Assembly: GCF_002843605.1 (NCBI RefSeq)
Contig: NZ_CP025263.1
Coordinates: forward strand, 1,246,501 to 1,310,500
Length of the DNA: 64,000 bases
Reading direction: 5' to 3'
Source of the DNA: Pseudomonas sp. S09G 359
GTDB lineage: Bacteria; Pseudomonadota; Gammaproteobacteria; Pseudomonadales; Pseudomonadaceae
The stretch's first letter is position 1. Each line of letters begins with the position of its first letter. Shown in pieces: positions 23,718-33,476 of this stretch. Below the pieces are notes generated by a model. The model saw nothing but the letters and a program-made list of their open reading frames with translations. It ran no database searches and was not told the origin of the DNA. Position numbers and translations under genes: made by a program.

Positions 23718-26700
23718 TTAGAGGTGGGTGGACTCGATGACCCTGCGGTTACTCAGCCCGGCCGCGTTGGCCAGGGCTTCGCGGGTTAAACGGCGCATCC
23801 ATTGTTTCTCGCTGTAGCCGAGGTCATTGAGCAGCCGGTTGTAGCCGTCGTCGCTCATTTCGTTGCCGGAGAACACCACACTTTCAGGCACCTCCAGTGC
23901 ATCGGCGAGGCCTTTGAGCGAGTGCCTCAGCGCTTCTTTTTGCTCCGGCTCCAGACCTTGTGAGCGGGCCCACTTGGCCTGCGTTTCCTGCAGTTGGTCG
24001 ACCTTTAACAGCTGCTCGCTGAAGTGCAGCTCGTTGTCGCGATACTCGCGGTCGTGGCTGTCGCGCAGGTACTGTTCCCAGTAGTGTTCGAGCAGCATCT
24101 GATTGACCAGGCCGTCGCCTTCGGCCATTTCCAGCACGTTCACGTAAGCCTCATCGATGCGGGGTTGAGGTACGTCTGCGGTCAGGCGGTAAAGCATATG
24201 GTCGGACAACCACGGCAAATCCAATTTCTCTGCCAGGGATGTCTGATAGGCCAGGTAGATTTCCACTTCGTCGACTTCCCCCGGCACCCCCGCCCGTACA
24301 TCGGAACGCAGGCGCTGGCCCAGCCCACCCTCGGCAACCGGCCTGAGTCGCCGGGCCACGTCTTCTTGAATCACTTCGGCCAAGAGCTTCATGTGCGCAC
24401 GACCCTTGGCCAAGGTCACAAGTTTGCCGGCCCGTTCTTCGTCAGTCAGTGAGTACCGCTGTGCTTCGGTGGCGAGCACTTCAATGCCCATGTCATTGAA
24501 AATCTGCGCACCACCATCGGCACACAGGCCTGGGAAGCTCGACATCCTGAACAGGGTTTCGCGCAAGGTGTTGTCGACACTGGCGGCGAGGATCAGTTGC
24601 CACACGCGCTTGGCCAGTTCGGGGCGATTGGCCGCCAGGCGCTGGCGGTCTTCTTCGGTTTGCACCGACTCCTCGCGCTCCAGCGACTTGAGCACCTCGA
24701 ACAACCCCTGTGAGCCATGCTCCTGCTCCACGGCATTCCACAAAGTCTTGCGCTGTTCACGCAGTTGCGGGTCCATCGCGTCGAGCCAATAGTCGCTGTC
24801 GCCCTTGGGCTCATAGGTACGGTTGGGGTCCAGCCCGGCTGCTACACGGTAAGCTTCGTAACGCTCGCGCTGGTCGAGGCTCAAGGCGTTGCGGTCCAGG
24901 CGCGCACGGGCGATGATTTCGGCCTGAGGGGTGCCGGGCGTAAGCTCGGGCACTTGGGTGATCGGATTGCCACGCAGGTCGAGCACAAAGCTGCGGTTGC
25001 GCGGGTGCGAAAACAGACCGTTTGGCCACGTGGTGGTCTGTGTCTGGTTCAGCAGCAGGTCGCGCAAGTTGGGCATGCGCGAGATATCCGGCGTGGCCCC
25101 CAGTGGGTTGCTTTGCAGTTGCAGGTTTTCCAGGCGATGCAGTTTGGCCAGGCGCTGAAGGCTTTGGCCGCCCAACTGTATATGGTTATCGCGCAGGTTG
25201 AGGTAACGCAGCCTGCGCATTTCGCCAACGGCCTCGGGCACCCATGGCAGGTCGTTGTAGCCCAGGTCGAGGGAGCGCAGGGAAGGGAACGCCTTGAGAA
25301 AGTGCTCGTGCACCGCACCAAACCGGTTATCGGCCATGGTCAGGCTGGTGACGTGCTCAAAGCCTGCAGTCAGTTCAGGCAGGGTATTGGGTAGCAGAAT
25401 ACCCCTGAGGTCCAGTTCCGCACCGCCTTGGACATGGCCCCACGGGTCGCGGTGCGTGGTCATGCGGTCTTCCCAGCAGCGATAGAGCACATCCGCGACA
25501 TGATGCCGGCTGGCGCTCTCCTGGCGATAAGCCGGGCTGCCTTTGGGGTGGCCGTTGGCTGTGCGCTTCCAACTTTCGAGGGTTTTCTGCAACTGTTGCT
25601 TCTCGATCCTCAGCCGGTTCACCACAGTACGCATCTGCCCGGCGCCAATGTTCTCGACGAAGTGATTCAAACGCTCCTCGTCCATTGACGGAAACAGCAG
25701 TTCCAGCACCTGTCGGTGATGTGCCGCTTCCGGGGTCGGTGGCAAGAATGCCGGCCTGCTGGCGCCTGGTCCTTGCAGCAATTGGCTGGTCTGGGTGTCG
25801 GCCGTGGTGCGAATTGGCCGTTGCGCAAGGACCCGGCGGCGCTCGGCCAGGGATTCCAGTTTTTCCATCAGCCAGCGTTTCAGCTCGGCGCCCTGGCCGG
25901 GCTTCTGGCCCGGCACTGGCACCGCGTGCAACAGCGATTCATACAGGTCATTGAGCCCGTTGAGGCGCTGTTGGGTTTGATCGAACACTTCATAGCCCTG
26001 GGAATTTTTGCGTACCAGAATCCGTCGCCGCGACGCAGCCGCCGGGCCGACTTCACCGCGCAATGGGCCGTCCAATGTCTGATCGCGGATTTCCAGGTGC
26101 AAATCGGCGAAGGCATCGCTGTGCAGTTTCAGCGTATTGAGCACCAGGCGTTCGGTGCCGGCGGTGACTGGCCAGGCGGCATAAAACCCCGCATAAGCCT
26201 GGTTGGCATCGTCCACGAAATTCAGCTCCTGTGCCTGGTTGAGCAGCCGTAGCGGCAGTTGATTGTCGCCTATGGCTTGATTTTCGAGCCGGTTGGCCGT
26301 CTTGATCACGGCGTGGGCGAGGCCTGCGTCGAGGCCGGGCAATTGTTGGTGAAGCCGGCGTACAGACGGGTCGCTGGATTGGTTCTTGATCTGATGAATG
26401 TACTCGCCGATGTCCTCGGTTTGGGTCTTCACATACTCGGCGAGCAGGTCGCGCACTGCTTGCAGCCGTTCGGTTTCGGGGAGGTTGCGGCCGAGCAATG
26501 TACCCACGGCGTTGTCGTCGAGAAAGCCCAGCACCCGCGCCGGCAACTGGCCGGACATTACCTCGCCGAGGCTGACTTTCAGGGTCGCGGTCGGCGTGGC
26601 GCCGGGCTTGCTGTAGGTGCGTGAATCGCCGCTCAAGTCGGCGCGGGTGAACACTTGCAGGGCGCAATGTTCGGGCCAGCCCGGCAGCTCGGTGACGGTC

Positions 26701-28847
26701 TGTTCGAACCAGGCCGATGACGGGTCCGTCGGCAGCGGCACACCGCTGCGCAGCGTGTCGACTGCGGTGGTTGCCGCCTGCCGGGCCTCGTAGCGCTTGA
26801 GGGTGGCTTCAAACAACAGCGGGGGCGGTTGGTTATACACATACACGCCGCGCAACTGGTCGTCGTCGGTGGCGCTGATGCGGCGCATCTGTTGCAACTC
26901 GATATCGCTGAAGGCCTGGGTGCGCGGGCCCAGGCGGCGCATCAGCGTGGTGCTGTCCCAACTGCGCGGTTGTTCCGCCTCGTGGACGAACGCGCCATGG
27001 CCGTTGAAAACCACCTTGGGCGCGTAGGCATCCGGGCGATCTGGATGTGGGATCCTGTGGCTGTCGTCGTCCACTGTCTTCACTTCGTAATGGCGGTTGT
27101 CCAGCGCCAGAATCGCTTTGCCCTCATGGTGATGCAGCCCGCGAGTATCGATAGTTGCCTGCCGGGGCAATGTGAGGTTTTTCTGCGCATAGGGCGCCAG
27201 GTCCGGGTTCCACAGGCGTGTTGTGCCGTTGGGCATGTGCACCGGCTTGAGCCCTTCGACAAAGGCTGAAAGTTTGAGTTGCGCAACCGCACCCAAAGCA
27301 CTGCCGGCGCCGAACAGGGCCAATTGCAGCACGTTATCCACCACGCCGAGCAGGTGCTCCGTGGCCTCCAGCGCTTGGCCCTCGGACCAGTCGACAAGGC
27401 CTTCAAACACATCATCGGCCAACTGGTAAGCGCTGTAGACGAGCACCAGTTCGCCCAGCACCGGCACAAACGGCGTGGCCACCAGCAGCGCTGCATTGAG
27501 GATGTCCGAGAGGATTTTTTCCAGGTTGTCCCACCACGCCCAGCGCGCATGCCGGTCGGCCAGGGCGGTGGAGACCGCAAGCTCCTGGGCATCATTGAGT
27601 ACCTTGTTCAGCTTGCGCCGGTACTGGTAGTTCCACAGGTCGTTTTCGCTGCTGACGCTGGAGCGGTTCTGGTAGTCGTCGTCGATGTCTTGCAGGCGAA
27701 ACTGCAGGTTGGGCGTGTCCACCGGGGTGTCTTTCCAGGTCGGTCCCGGGTCTGTGGCGGCTTTCTGGTGCCAGCGCACCTGGCTGAGGCGGGCCTTCAG
27801 GCCGGCAAAGAAATAACCGCGGTCCGCCTGCGCCACAAACTGGCTGAAAAACCGCTGATAGCCCTGGGTGTTCCGTAACTGGCGGGTGAGTTCCTGCATG
27901 AACGCGGCAGGCGACCGATATTCCTTGAGCGGGTGCTCCGGGTCTTCGGGCACATAGGCCAACAGGCGGCCAAGAGGGGTGGGCGAGTCGGGCGAGGGGC
28001 AGAACACCACGATTCCGGTCAAGGCAATGTCCATCAGGCTCAGGGTGTAGGGTTTGATGCGGCGACCATCGAGGTGCGCGGCTTGGTCTGCGATCAGTTG
28101 CAACATCGCGGTGTGGGCGTCTGGCTGGATATCACCCTTGGCCAAGCCCAGGTGCGCGGCGACGCTGAGGGCGGTTTTCTGGCTGGTAATCACTTCGTGG
28201 CGCAGGGTGCGCGCCGAGGCGCGGTTGTTGAAACCCAATGCTTCTTTGAGCTGTACCTGGTAGCGGGCGCCGATGTCCAGTGCGCGGCAGATAGCCTTGA
28301 AGTGCTCGGCGGTCAGCACGGCCCCCGTGCTGCGGTGGCGCAGGGTCAGGGTGTCGCGTTGCCCACGCGGGTCTTCGGCCGACAGGAAGGCATGGTCGAC
28401 GAAGCTGTCGGCGGCGGCAAAGTTGTGCAGGGCTGCATCCAGCAGGGACACCGTGCGGCTGGTCACGCCCCCGGTGCTGTCACGTACCCACCAGGCCAGG
28501 TCGGCCGTGGTGTACAGGCGGATGAAGGTCGACCTCAGGTCGATGTCGCCATAGTTGACCAGCGCGCTTTTGAGTAAGGGTTCGGCAAAGGCCTGGACGT
28601 CGTTGAGGTCGCGAAATTTCTGGTCGAGGCTGTTCTGGCTGTGCCATTGGGCGGCGACGGCGGCCTTGAGCTGCGGGTGGTTCGGGGCCTGTGGATAAGG
28701 ACGAGCGGTCCGGCGCGGAGTGTCTTTAAGTGCTTGCACGCGGTCCACGGATGCATTTTTTATCCACCGCGGCAGCGTACTGTTGAGGTGTTGATAATGC
28801 ACGCCTTTGAAGTCATCGGCGGGCGTCGGGGGAAGAGGATCTGGCAT
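23718..28847 (-). CDS. LRR and NEL-type E3 ubiquitin ligase effector with dermonecrotic-toxin-like N terminus
   Basis: This 1709-residue protein has no signal peptide. The large N-terminal part resembles the DUF6543/dermonecrotic-toxin domain of Pseudomonas NEL proteins and has a hydrophobic stretch at about 445-475. Leucine-rich repeats lie at about 1170-1320 (LRSLDLGYNDLPWVPEAVG; LRYLNLRDNHIQLGGQSL; LENLQLQSNPLGATPDI). A C-terminal NEL domain contains Cys1442 in FPGLCADGG, matching the catalytic CxD of IpaH/SspH ligases. It would move ubiquitin to host proteins after delivery to a eukaryotic cell; the target and secretion route are unknown. ATG 28847 was used rather than TTG 28868. It follows the PBP1-like gene by 139 bases on the same strand, and no secretion genes are nearby. 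Confidence 0.88.
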   Translation of the reverse strand: MPDPLPPTPADDFKGVHYQHLNSTLPRWIKNASVDRVQALKDTPRRTARPYPQAPNHPQLKAAVAAQWHSQNSLDQKFRDLNDVQAFAEPLLKSALVNYGDIDLRSTFIRLYTTADLAWWVRDSTGGVTSRTVSLLDAALHNFAAADSFVDHAFLSAEDPRGQRDTLTLRHRSTGAVLTAEHFKAICRALDIGARYQVQLKEALGFNNRASARTLRHEVITSQKTALSVAAHLGLAKGDIQPDAHTAMLQLIADQAAHLDGRRIKPYTLSLMDIALTGIVVFCPSPDSPTPLGRLLAYVPEDPEHPLKEYRSPAAFMQELTRQLRNTQGYQRFFSQFVAQADRGYFFAGLKARLSQVRWHQKAATDPGPTWKDTPVDTPNLQFRLQDIDDDYQNRSSVSSENDLWNYQYRRKLNKVLNDAQELAVSTALADRHARWAWWDNLEKILSDILNAALLVATPFVPVLGELVLVYSAYQLADDVFEGLVDWSEGQALEATEHLLGVVDNVLQLALFGAGSALGAVAQLKLSAFVEGLKPVHMPNGTTRLWNPDLAPYAQKNLTLPRQATIDTRGLHHHEGKAILALDNRHYEVKTVDDDSHRIPHPDRPDAYAPKVVFNGHGAFVHEAEQPRSWDSTTLMRRLGPRTQAFSDIELQQMRRISATDDDQLRGVYVYNQPPPLLFEATLKRYEARQAATTAVDTLRSGVPLPTDPSSAWFEQTVTELPGWPEHCALQVFTRADLSGDSRTYSKPGATPTATLKVSLGEVMSGQLPARVLGFLDDNAVGTLLGRNLPETERLQAVRDLLAEYVKTQTEDIGEYIHQIKNQSSDPSVRRLHQQLPGLDAGLAHAVIKTANRLENQAIGDNQLPLRLLNQAQELNFVDDANQAYAGFYAAWPVTAGTERLVLNTLKLHSDAFADLHLEIRDQTLDGPLRGEVGPAAASRRRILVRKNSQGYEVFDQTQQRLNGLNDLYESLLHAVPVPGQKPGQGAELKRWLMEKLESLAERRRVLAQRPIRTTADTQTSQLLQGPGASRPAFLPPTPEAAHHRQVLELLFPSMDEERLNHFVENIGAGQMRTVVNRLRIEKQQLQKTLESWKRTANGHPKGSPAYRQESASRHHVADVLYRCWEDRMTTHRDPWGHVQGGAELDLRGILLPNTLPELTAGFEHVTSLTMADNRFGAVHEHFLKAFPSLRSLDLGYNDLPWVPEAVGEMRRLRYLNLRDNHIQLGGQSLQRLAKLHRLENLQLQSNPLGATPDISRMPNLRDLLLNQTQTTTWPNGLFSHPRNRSFVLDLRGNPITQVPELTPGTPQAEIIARARLDRNALSLDQRERYEAYRVAAGLDPNRTYEPKGDSDYWLDAMDPQLREQRKTLWNAVEQEHGSQGLFEVLKSLEREESVQTEEDRQRLAANRPELAKRVWQLILAASVDNTLRETLFRMSSFPGLCADGGAQIFNDMGIEVLATEAQRYSLTDEERAGKLVTLAKGRAHMKLLAEVIQEDVARRLRPVAEGGLGQRLRSDVRAGVPGEVDEVEIYLAYQTSLAEKLDLPWLSDHMLYRLTADVPQPRIDEAYVNVLEMAEGDGLVNQMLLEHYWEQYLRDSHDREYRDNELHFSEQLLKVDQLQETQAKWARSQGLEPEQKEALRHSLKGLADALEVPESVVFSGNEMSDDGYNRLLNDLGYSEKQWMRRLTREALANAAGLSNRRVIESTHL

Positions 28848-28986
28848 GGGAGAACCTGAATAAAACAAGAGTTGCCACTCAGTCTATTCAGGGACGAGGC
28901 TTTGGATAAGTTCGAATAATGGCTGGAAACCCGCACTGAAACAGCAGAAAAATGCGCCTATAAAGCGCATAGCTAACACCCTGTTT

Positions 28987-31900
28987 TCAGCGTGCGGCGC
29001 TGGTGGGAAGTGCCTGGCACAGGGTGCTGTTGCCCGGTTGCAAATACGGCGTAAGAATCGGCGCCATGCCCTTGAGCACCTGTACCGGCAAGGCCGAGGT
29101 GAACTTGAAACCCTGGGCCGAAGCCCCCGGCACAAACGCGGTCAGCGTGCCGAAATGATGTTCGCCGATATAGAACACAAAGGTCGCCGTGCGGTTGATC
29201 GCCTTGGAGCTGAGAACCCGCCCACCGGCGCCGATGGCTTCGATACGGTTGTCGCCGGTGCCGGTCTTGCCGCCCATGGCCAACGGCGTGCCGTCGGCCA
29301 GTTTGAAACTGCCGGACACGCGGCGTGCGGTGCCGGCGTCCACCACCTGCGACAGGGCTTCGCGCAGGGCGGTCGCCACTTCGGAAGGCATCACCCGTTT
29401 GCCGCGATTGGGGTCGTTGATCAACCGGGTTTCATACGGCGTGTCGACAGCAAAGCGCAGGCTGTCGATGCGCAGCGTGGGCTGGCGCACGCCATCGTTG
29501 AGGATGATCCCCACCAGCTCGGCCAGGGCGGCAGGGCGGTCGCCTGAGCTGCCGATGGCCGTGGCCAGGGACGGTACCAGGTGGTCGAAGGGGTAGCCGA
29601 CTTTCTTCCAGCGCTGGTGGATATCCAGGAACGCTTCGATCTCCAGCATGGTGCGGATGCGGCTGTCGCGGGCGCTTTGATGGCGGCTCTTGAACAGCCA
29701 GCTGTAGACCTCCTGGCGCTCGTGTTCGCTGGCGGCGGTGGCCTGGGTAAACGTCGCATTGGGGGTGTTCAGCAGGTAACCCATCAGCCACAGGTCCAGC
29801 GGGTGCACCTTGGCGATATAGCCTTGGTCGGGCAAGTCATACGCGCCGGGGCCGTAGTTCTGGTAGAGCTTGGCCAGGCGCTCGTCGGTGAGTTTTTCGC
29901 GGCTTTTTACGCTGCTCAAGTGGGCGCGCACGAAGCTGTTGAAACTGGCCTGATTGGCGTTGGGCAACAGGTAGCGATGCACGGCTGCCAGGCGTTGGGC
30001 GGTGGGGTGCATGCTGTCGAGGAAGGTGTCGAGCCGCGCTTGAGTGTCTTTGTTGCGGTATTTTTTCCAGAACTTGAGCAGGAAGGTGGTGCCTTCGCGG
30101 TCGGCGAACTTGGCCAGGTATTCCTGGCGGCGCGGGTCGCTGTCGTCCTTGAGCAATTGCGCGCTGTTGTTCGGTGCCTGGTAAGTGCTGTAGCGCACCA
30201 GGTCGCGCATCAGGCGAATGAACGGCAGGTTGATCGATTCGCGCAGGGCCTCGCGTAGGGTCGGGTTGCGGCCGTTGTCTTCGTTGCGAAAGTTATGGAA
30301 GTGGTGCAGGCCGCCACCGGTAAAGAAGCTCTCGCCGGGGCTGGCGGAGTATTGCCGGTTGAGGGCCGCGTCGAGCATGGACGGCAGGCTGCGGTCGCTG
30401 TTTTGCATCAGGTAATCCAAGGCCCAGCGGGTCAGGCGGTCCTGGTCGTCGACCTGGACTTTTTTCAACTCGGGGGTGGTTTGGGCGCCGTAGCGGTCGT
30501 GCAGTTCGCTGATGATCTGCAGGTAGGTGGTGAGCACCCGCAGCTTGGCGGTGGAGCCCAGTTCCAGCTTGCTGCCTTCGTTAATGTCGAAGGGCTGGTC
30601 GGTGCTGTCGGTTTGCACGCGCACGCGGGCGCCGTCGGCGGTCATTTCGTAGAGGGTGAAGCTGTAGCGCACTTGCGCCGTGCTGGCTGGGGTCAACAGG
30701 CGTTCGCCGAGCAGGCCGATTTGCCCGGCAAAGGCGGGGTCGGCCAGGTGTTTGAGGTAGGCGGAGGCTTGGGCCTGCAGGTCGCTTTGCAAGGTGCTGG
30801 TGGCCGACAGGTCGAGGCGGTCGAGGTCGTACAGCGGCCGGTTGAGCAAGGCGGCGAGGCGGCTGCGGGCAACGCTGATGCCCTTGTTTGTTTCGATTGG
30901 CTGGACCGTGGGTTGCTGCTGCCAGTCGCGGTAGGTGACCCGGCTGGCGAGGGCGGCGGCGGCCAGGGGCGGGTCGATCACGCCGTTTTGCGCGAGCAGG
31001 CGGATGTGGCTGTCGGTCAGGCTGGCCAGTTCGGCGTGCCCTTTGGACAAATAGTGCGAGGGCCGGCGTTGGGCGATCATCAGCGACAACACCTCGCGCA
31101 GGGCCAGGCCTCGCTGCGGCAACTGCGCAGGGTCGGTGCCGGCGAGCAGCGCGTTGGTGTGGTCGAAGTCGGCGCCGTACCACACGCGCAACCCCTCGGC
31201 CATGCCGTGCACTTCACCGTGGCCGGGCACTGCCGACAGGGGCACGCTGTTGAGGTAATCGCGCACGATGTCCTGGCGGGCGGCGAGGGTTTGCGGGCCG
31301 TCCTGGTAGGCGCGCACGCTGGCGGAAATCATCTGGCGGACTTTTTCGCCACCGGACACGGTCAGGCCATCGGGCGAGTGGCGGTATTTTTCCAACTGCG
31401 TGGCAAGTGTGCTGCCGCCCGCGCTCTGGCCGGGCAGGTGCAACAGCTTGGCCACCTGCGACCATGCGGCCTTGGTAAACCGTGGCCAATCCACCGCCGG
31501 GTTGAGTTGCGGTTGCTTGGGGTCAAGCAGGTCGCGGTCTTCGATAAACAGCAGGCTATTGACCACCAGCGGCGGGATCGCCGCGAAGCTTGGGTAGAAC
31601 TGCTGGGGGTAGGTGAACTGGTACAGCGGCGTGGCGCGGCAGTCGGTGATGCTCAGACCCGCCTGGATTTTTTCCGCGTAGGGCACAAACAGGCCACGCT
31701 CGGCATACGCCATCAGGTCGGGGGAGAAGCGCGCTTGTGCCTGGATCAGGTAATCGCGCTTGATCAAGCGTGGCAGCAACTCGCCCAGCGCGCTGTAGCC
31801 CAGGCGCTTGTCGAACGGCCCGGCACCGGGGTAGACCCGCGCATCGCTGGGGCCCGGTTGCATCTGGTACGTAAGGCTGGCGGCCAGCCCGGAAAAGGTT

Positions 31901-32109
31901 CGCGCCTGCCATCGGGAGGTGTGGGTTTCGCGCACGACGGCAAACCCCAGGGCGACCAGCGCGACCAGCAGTACCAGCCAGAACAGCCGCCACCCCAGTC
32001 GTCGCGGGCGTGGGCGTTGTGGCAACGGCGGCTCATCCGGGCTGCCAGTCGGGACTGCAGCCTGGGTTGAACCGGTTTGCCATAACGCGCCCATAGTCGA
32101 TTGATCCAT
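28987..32109 (-). CDS. PBP1-like transglycosylase/transpeptidase, divergent
   Basis: This 1040-residue inner-membrane protein has a Pro/Arg-rich cytoplasmic tail and one helix (about 40-60). A GT51 glycosyltransferase domain follows, with FIEDRDLL near residue 187 and GGSTLATQLEK. A penicillin-binding transpeptidase domain has STAK (Ser near 519), ESIN (SxN) and KTGTGDN near 946. The GT motif lacks the usual His of EDxxFxxH, and the polypeptide is longer than PBP1a or PBP1b, so this is an accessory class A-like enzyme rather than the housekeeping copy. It should polymerise or crosslink peptidoglycan in the periplasm. Confidence 0.85.
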   Translation of the reverse strand: MDQSTMGALWQTGSTQAAVPTGSPDEPPLPQRPRPRRLGWRLFWLVLLVALVALGFAVVRETHTSRWQARTFSGLAASLTYQMQPGPSDARVYPGAGPFDKRLGYSALGELLPRLIKRDYLIQAQARFSPDLMAYAERGLFVPYAEKIQAGLSITDCRATPLYQFTYPQQFYPSFAAIPPLVVNSLLFIEDRDLLDPKQPQLNPAVDWPRFTKAAWSQVAKLLHLPGQSAGGSTLATQLEKYRHSPDGLTVSGGEKVRQMISASVRAYQDGPQTLAARQDIVRDYLNSVPLSAVPGHGEVHGMAEGLRVWYGADFDHTNALLAGTDPAQLPQRGLALREVLSLMIAQRRPSHYLSKGHAELASLTDSHIRLLAQNGVIDPPLAAAALASRVTYRDWQQQPTVQPIETNKGISVARSRLAALLNRPLYDLDRLDLSATSTLQSDLQAQASAYLKHLADPAFAGQIGLLGERLLTPASTAQVRYSFTLYEMTADGARVRVQTDSTDQPFDINEGSKLELGSTAKLRVLTTYLQIISELHDRYGAQTTPELKKVQVDDQDRLTRWALDYLMQNSDRSLPSMLDAALNRQYSASPGESFFTGGGLHHFHNFRNEDNGRNPTLREALRESINLPFIRLMRDLVRYSTYQAPNNSAQLLKDDSDPRRQEYLAKFADREGTTFLLKFWKKYRNKDTQARLDTFLDSMHPTAQRLAAVHRYLLPNANQASFNSFVRAHLSSVKSREKLTDERLAKLYQNYGPGAYDLPDQGYIAKVHPLDLWLMGYLLNTPNATFTQATAASEHERQEVYSWLFKSRHQSARDSRIRTMLEIEAFLDIHQRWKKVGYPFDHLVPSLATAIGSSGDRPAALAELVGIILNDGVRQPTLRIDSLRFAVDTPYETRLINDPNRGKRVMPSEVATALREALSQVVDAGTARRVSGSFKLADGTPLAMGGKTGTGDNRIEAIGAGGRVLSSKAINRTATFVFYIGEHHFGTLTAFVPGASAQGFKFTSALPVQVLKGMAPILTPYLQPGNSTLCQALPTSAAR

Positions 32110-32188
32110 TTACGTAGATTGATCGGACTTGGTTGAAGCTTAGACGGTGGCAGGCGGTCAGGGAGAGTTTATTGAAAGCGTGGGTTTG

Positions 32189-32372
32189 AGTGGTGAGCGG
32201 GCTTGTTTGCCAAGCGGGCTTGTTGTGGCGAGCGGGCTTGCCCGCGTTGGGCTGCGCAGCGGCCCCCTCGTTATTGCCACCGGTTTTGCCTGACACACCG
32301 AGTAAACCTTTCTGGGGCCGCTTCGCGCCCCAACGCGGGCAAGCCCGCTCGCCACAACAAGCCTGCTCGCCA
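32189..32372. repeat. REP doublet with partial half-REP flanks, next to RAYT
   Basis: A REP doublet at 32225-32355 is preceded by two degenerate half units (GTGGTGAGCGGGCTTGTTTG, CCAAGCGGGCTTGTTGTGG) and followed by one (CAAGCCTGCTCGCCAC). It lies 30 bases from the 3' end of the RAYT gene. Confidence 0.88.
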
Positions 32373-32401
32373 CGGGAGCTCATTTGGCACGCAAGCTCGT
32401 C

Positions 32402-32878
32402 TCAAAGCACGCAGTCGTCCCGGACCCAGGCGGCATCCCATAGCGGGTAATCGCCGATGTGTTCCACCAAACCGGCCCGCAAGGGGTTGGCGATGATGTA
32501 GCGGGCGATCTTGCGCAGGTCTTCTTCGGCTCGAACGGCCCGGTCGTGGTAACCCCTTTGCCAGAAAGCGCCGCTGGTTCGCAGGGCTCTATTGATGGTC
32601 AGGGTGCTGCGTGATTTTGTTCGCCCCATGACCTCGGGCAGGGTCCCGTTGTGCAGTTCAAACAGCCAGTGGAAATGGTCGGGCATCACCACCCATGCCA
32701 GCGAGTTGACCCATCCCAGGTCATGAGTTCGCTTGAATTCCGCGACCAGCAGCCTGCCGATGTGGAAGTCTGCAAAGAGTGGTTTCCGTTGGTGAACGAC
32801 CGCCGTAACGAGGTAAGCGTGGCCCACAGCAGAGAACCTGCCGCAGCGTAGAAGATGAGAGTTGGGTTGGGGAGGCAA
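32402..32878 (-). CDS. REP-associated tyrosine transposase (RAYT)
   Basis: This 158-residue HUH-type protein contains the metal-binding block VMPDHFHWL and a candidate catalytic Tyr in IARYIIANPLRAG. The block GRFSAVGHAYLVTAVVHQR is the usual RAYT start. Such enzymes cut and join REP single strands and are thought to mobilise REP doublets. It is bracketed by REP doublets at 32225 and 33081. The TTG start at 32878 was accepted because AGGAG lies seven bases upstream and it gives a full-length family protein. It is a good candidate for spreading the GTGGCGAGC class seen throughout the window. Confidence 0.9.
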   Translation of the reverse strand: MPPQPNSHLLRCGRFSAVGHAYLVTAVVHQRKPLFADFHIGRLLVAEFKRTHDLGWVNSLAWVVMPDHFHWLFELHNGTLPEVMGRTKSRSTLTINRALRTSGAFWQRGYHDRAVRAEEDLRKIARYIIANPLRAGLVEHIGDYPLWDAAWVRDDCVL

Positions 32879-33001
32879 TCCGTTGCTCCTGTTGGAATGG
32901 GTGGCGTGACAGACTCACGCTAGCAGCGGGCGGGGGCTGTGCGCTGCAGATCAATATCCGGATGTAACTGCACGAGGGTTTATCTGCTGATTGTGGCGAG
33001 C

Positions 33002-33282
33002 GGGCTCATGTGGTGAGCAGGCTTGTTCTGGCCAGCCGGCTGGTGGGGTGAGCAGGCTTGTTGTGGAGAGCCGGCTTGTTGTGGCGAGCGGGCTTGCCCG
33101 CGTTGGGCTGCGTAGCGGCCCCCTCTTTAATTGCCACCGGTTTTGCCTGACACACTGAGTAAACCTTTCTGGGGCCGCTTCGCGCCCCAACGCGGGCAAG
33201 CCCGCTCGCCACAACAAGCCCGCTCGCCACAACAAGCCGGCTCACCACAACAAGCCGGCAAACCACAACAAGCCTGCTCGCC
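33002..33282. repeat. REP doublet flanked by mirrored half-REP arrays
   Basis: The doublet (33081-33212) is preceded by about four degenerate units ending CTTGTTGTGG and followed by four units of type CACAACAAGCC(G/C)GCTC. The right units are reverse complements of the left ones, so the whole block is a nested palindrome. Beyond it, 33283-33476 holds only the presumed permease promoter region, in which I see no gene. Confidence 0.88.
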
Positions 33283-33476
33283 ACCTACGCCTATCGTCCA
33301 TCTGTGACGATGCACCATTACCGTGCAATACTCCCCGCCCGCTGATCCTGCAGGCTTGCCTTGCCGGACGCGTCGGTCCACGAAACCGGCGCGGTTTTGA
33401 AGCGGCCTGCACCTATCGGTTCGGGCCAGGCTCGCTCGGTGGCTCATACCCAATAACAAGATGGAGTTGTATCCCT

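Noticed and set aside
23116..23740. Several open frames of 77-167 codons on both strands
   Set aside because: They are repeated translations of the 218-bp REP units, identical in each copy, without ribosome sites.
30295..32070. 591-codon open frame opposite the PBP1-like gene
   Set aside because: Low-complexity Val/Gly/Gln translation antisense to a gene with clear catalytic motifs.
23718..32109. Type III or VI secretion island around the NEL effector
   Set aside because: No apparatus, chaperone or VgrG/Hcp genes are visible; the neighbours are fimbrial genes, a PBP-like gene and REP/RAYT.
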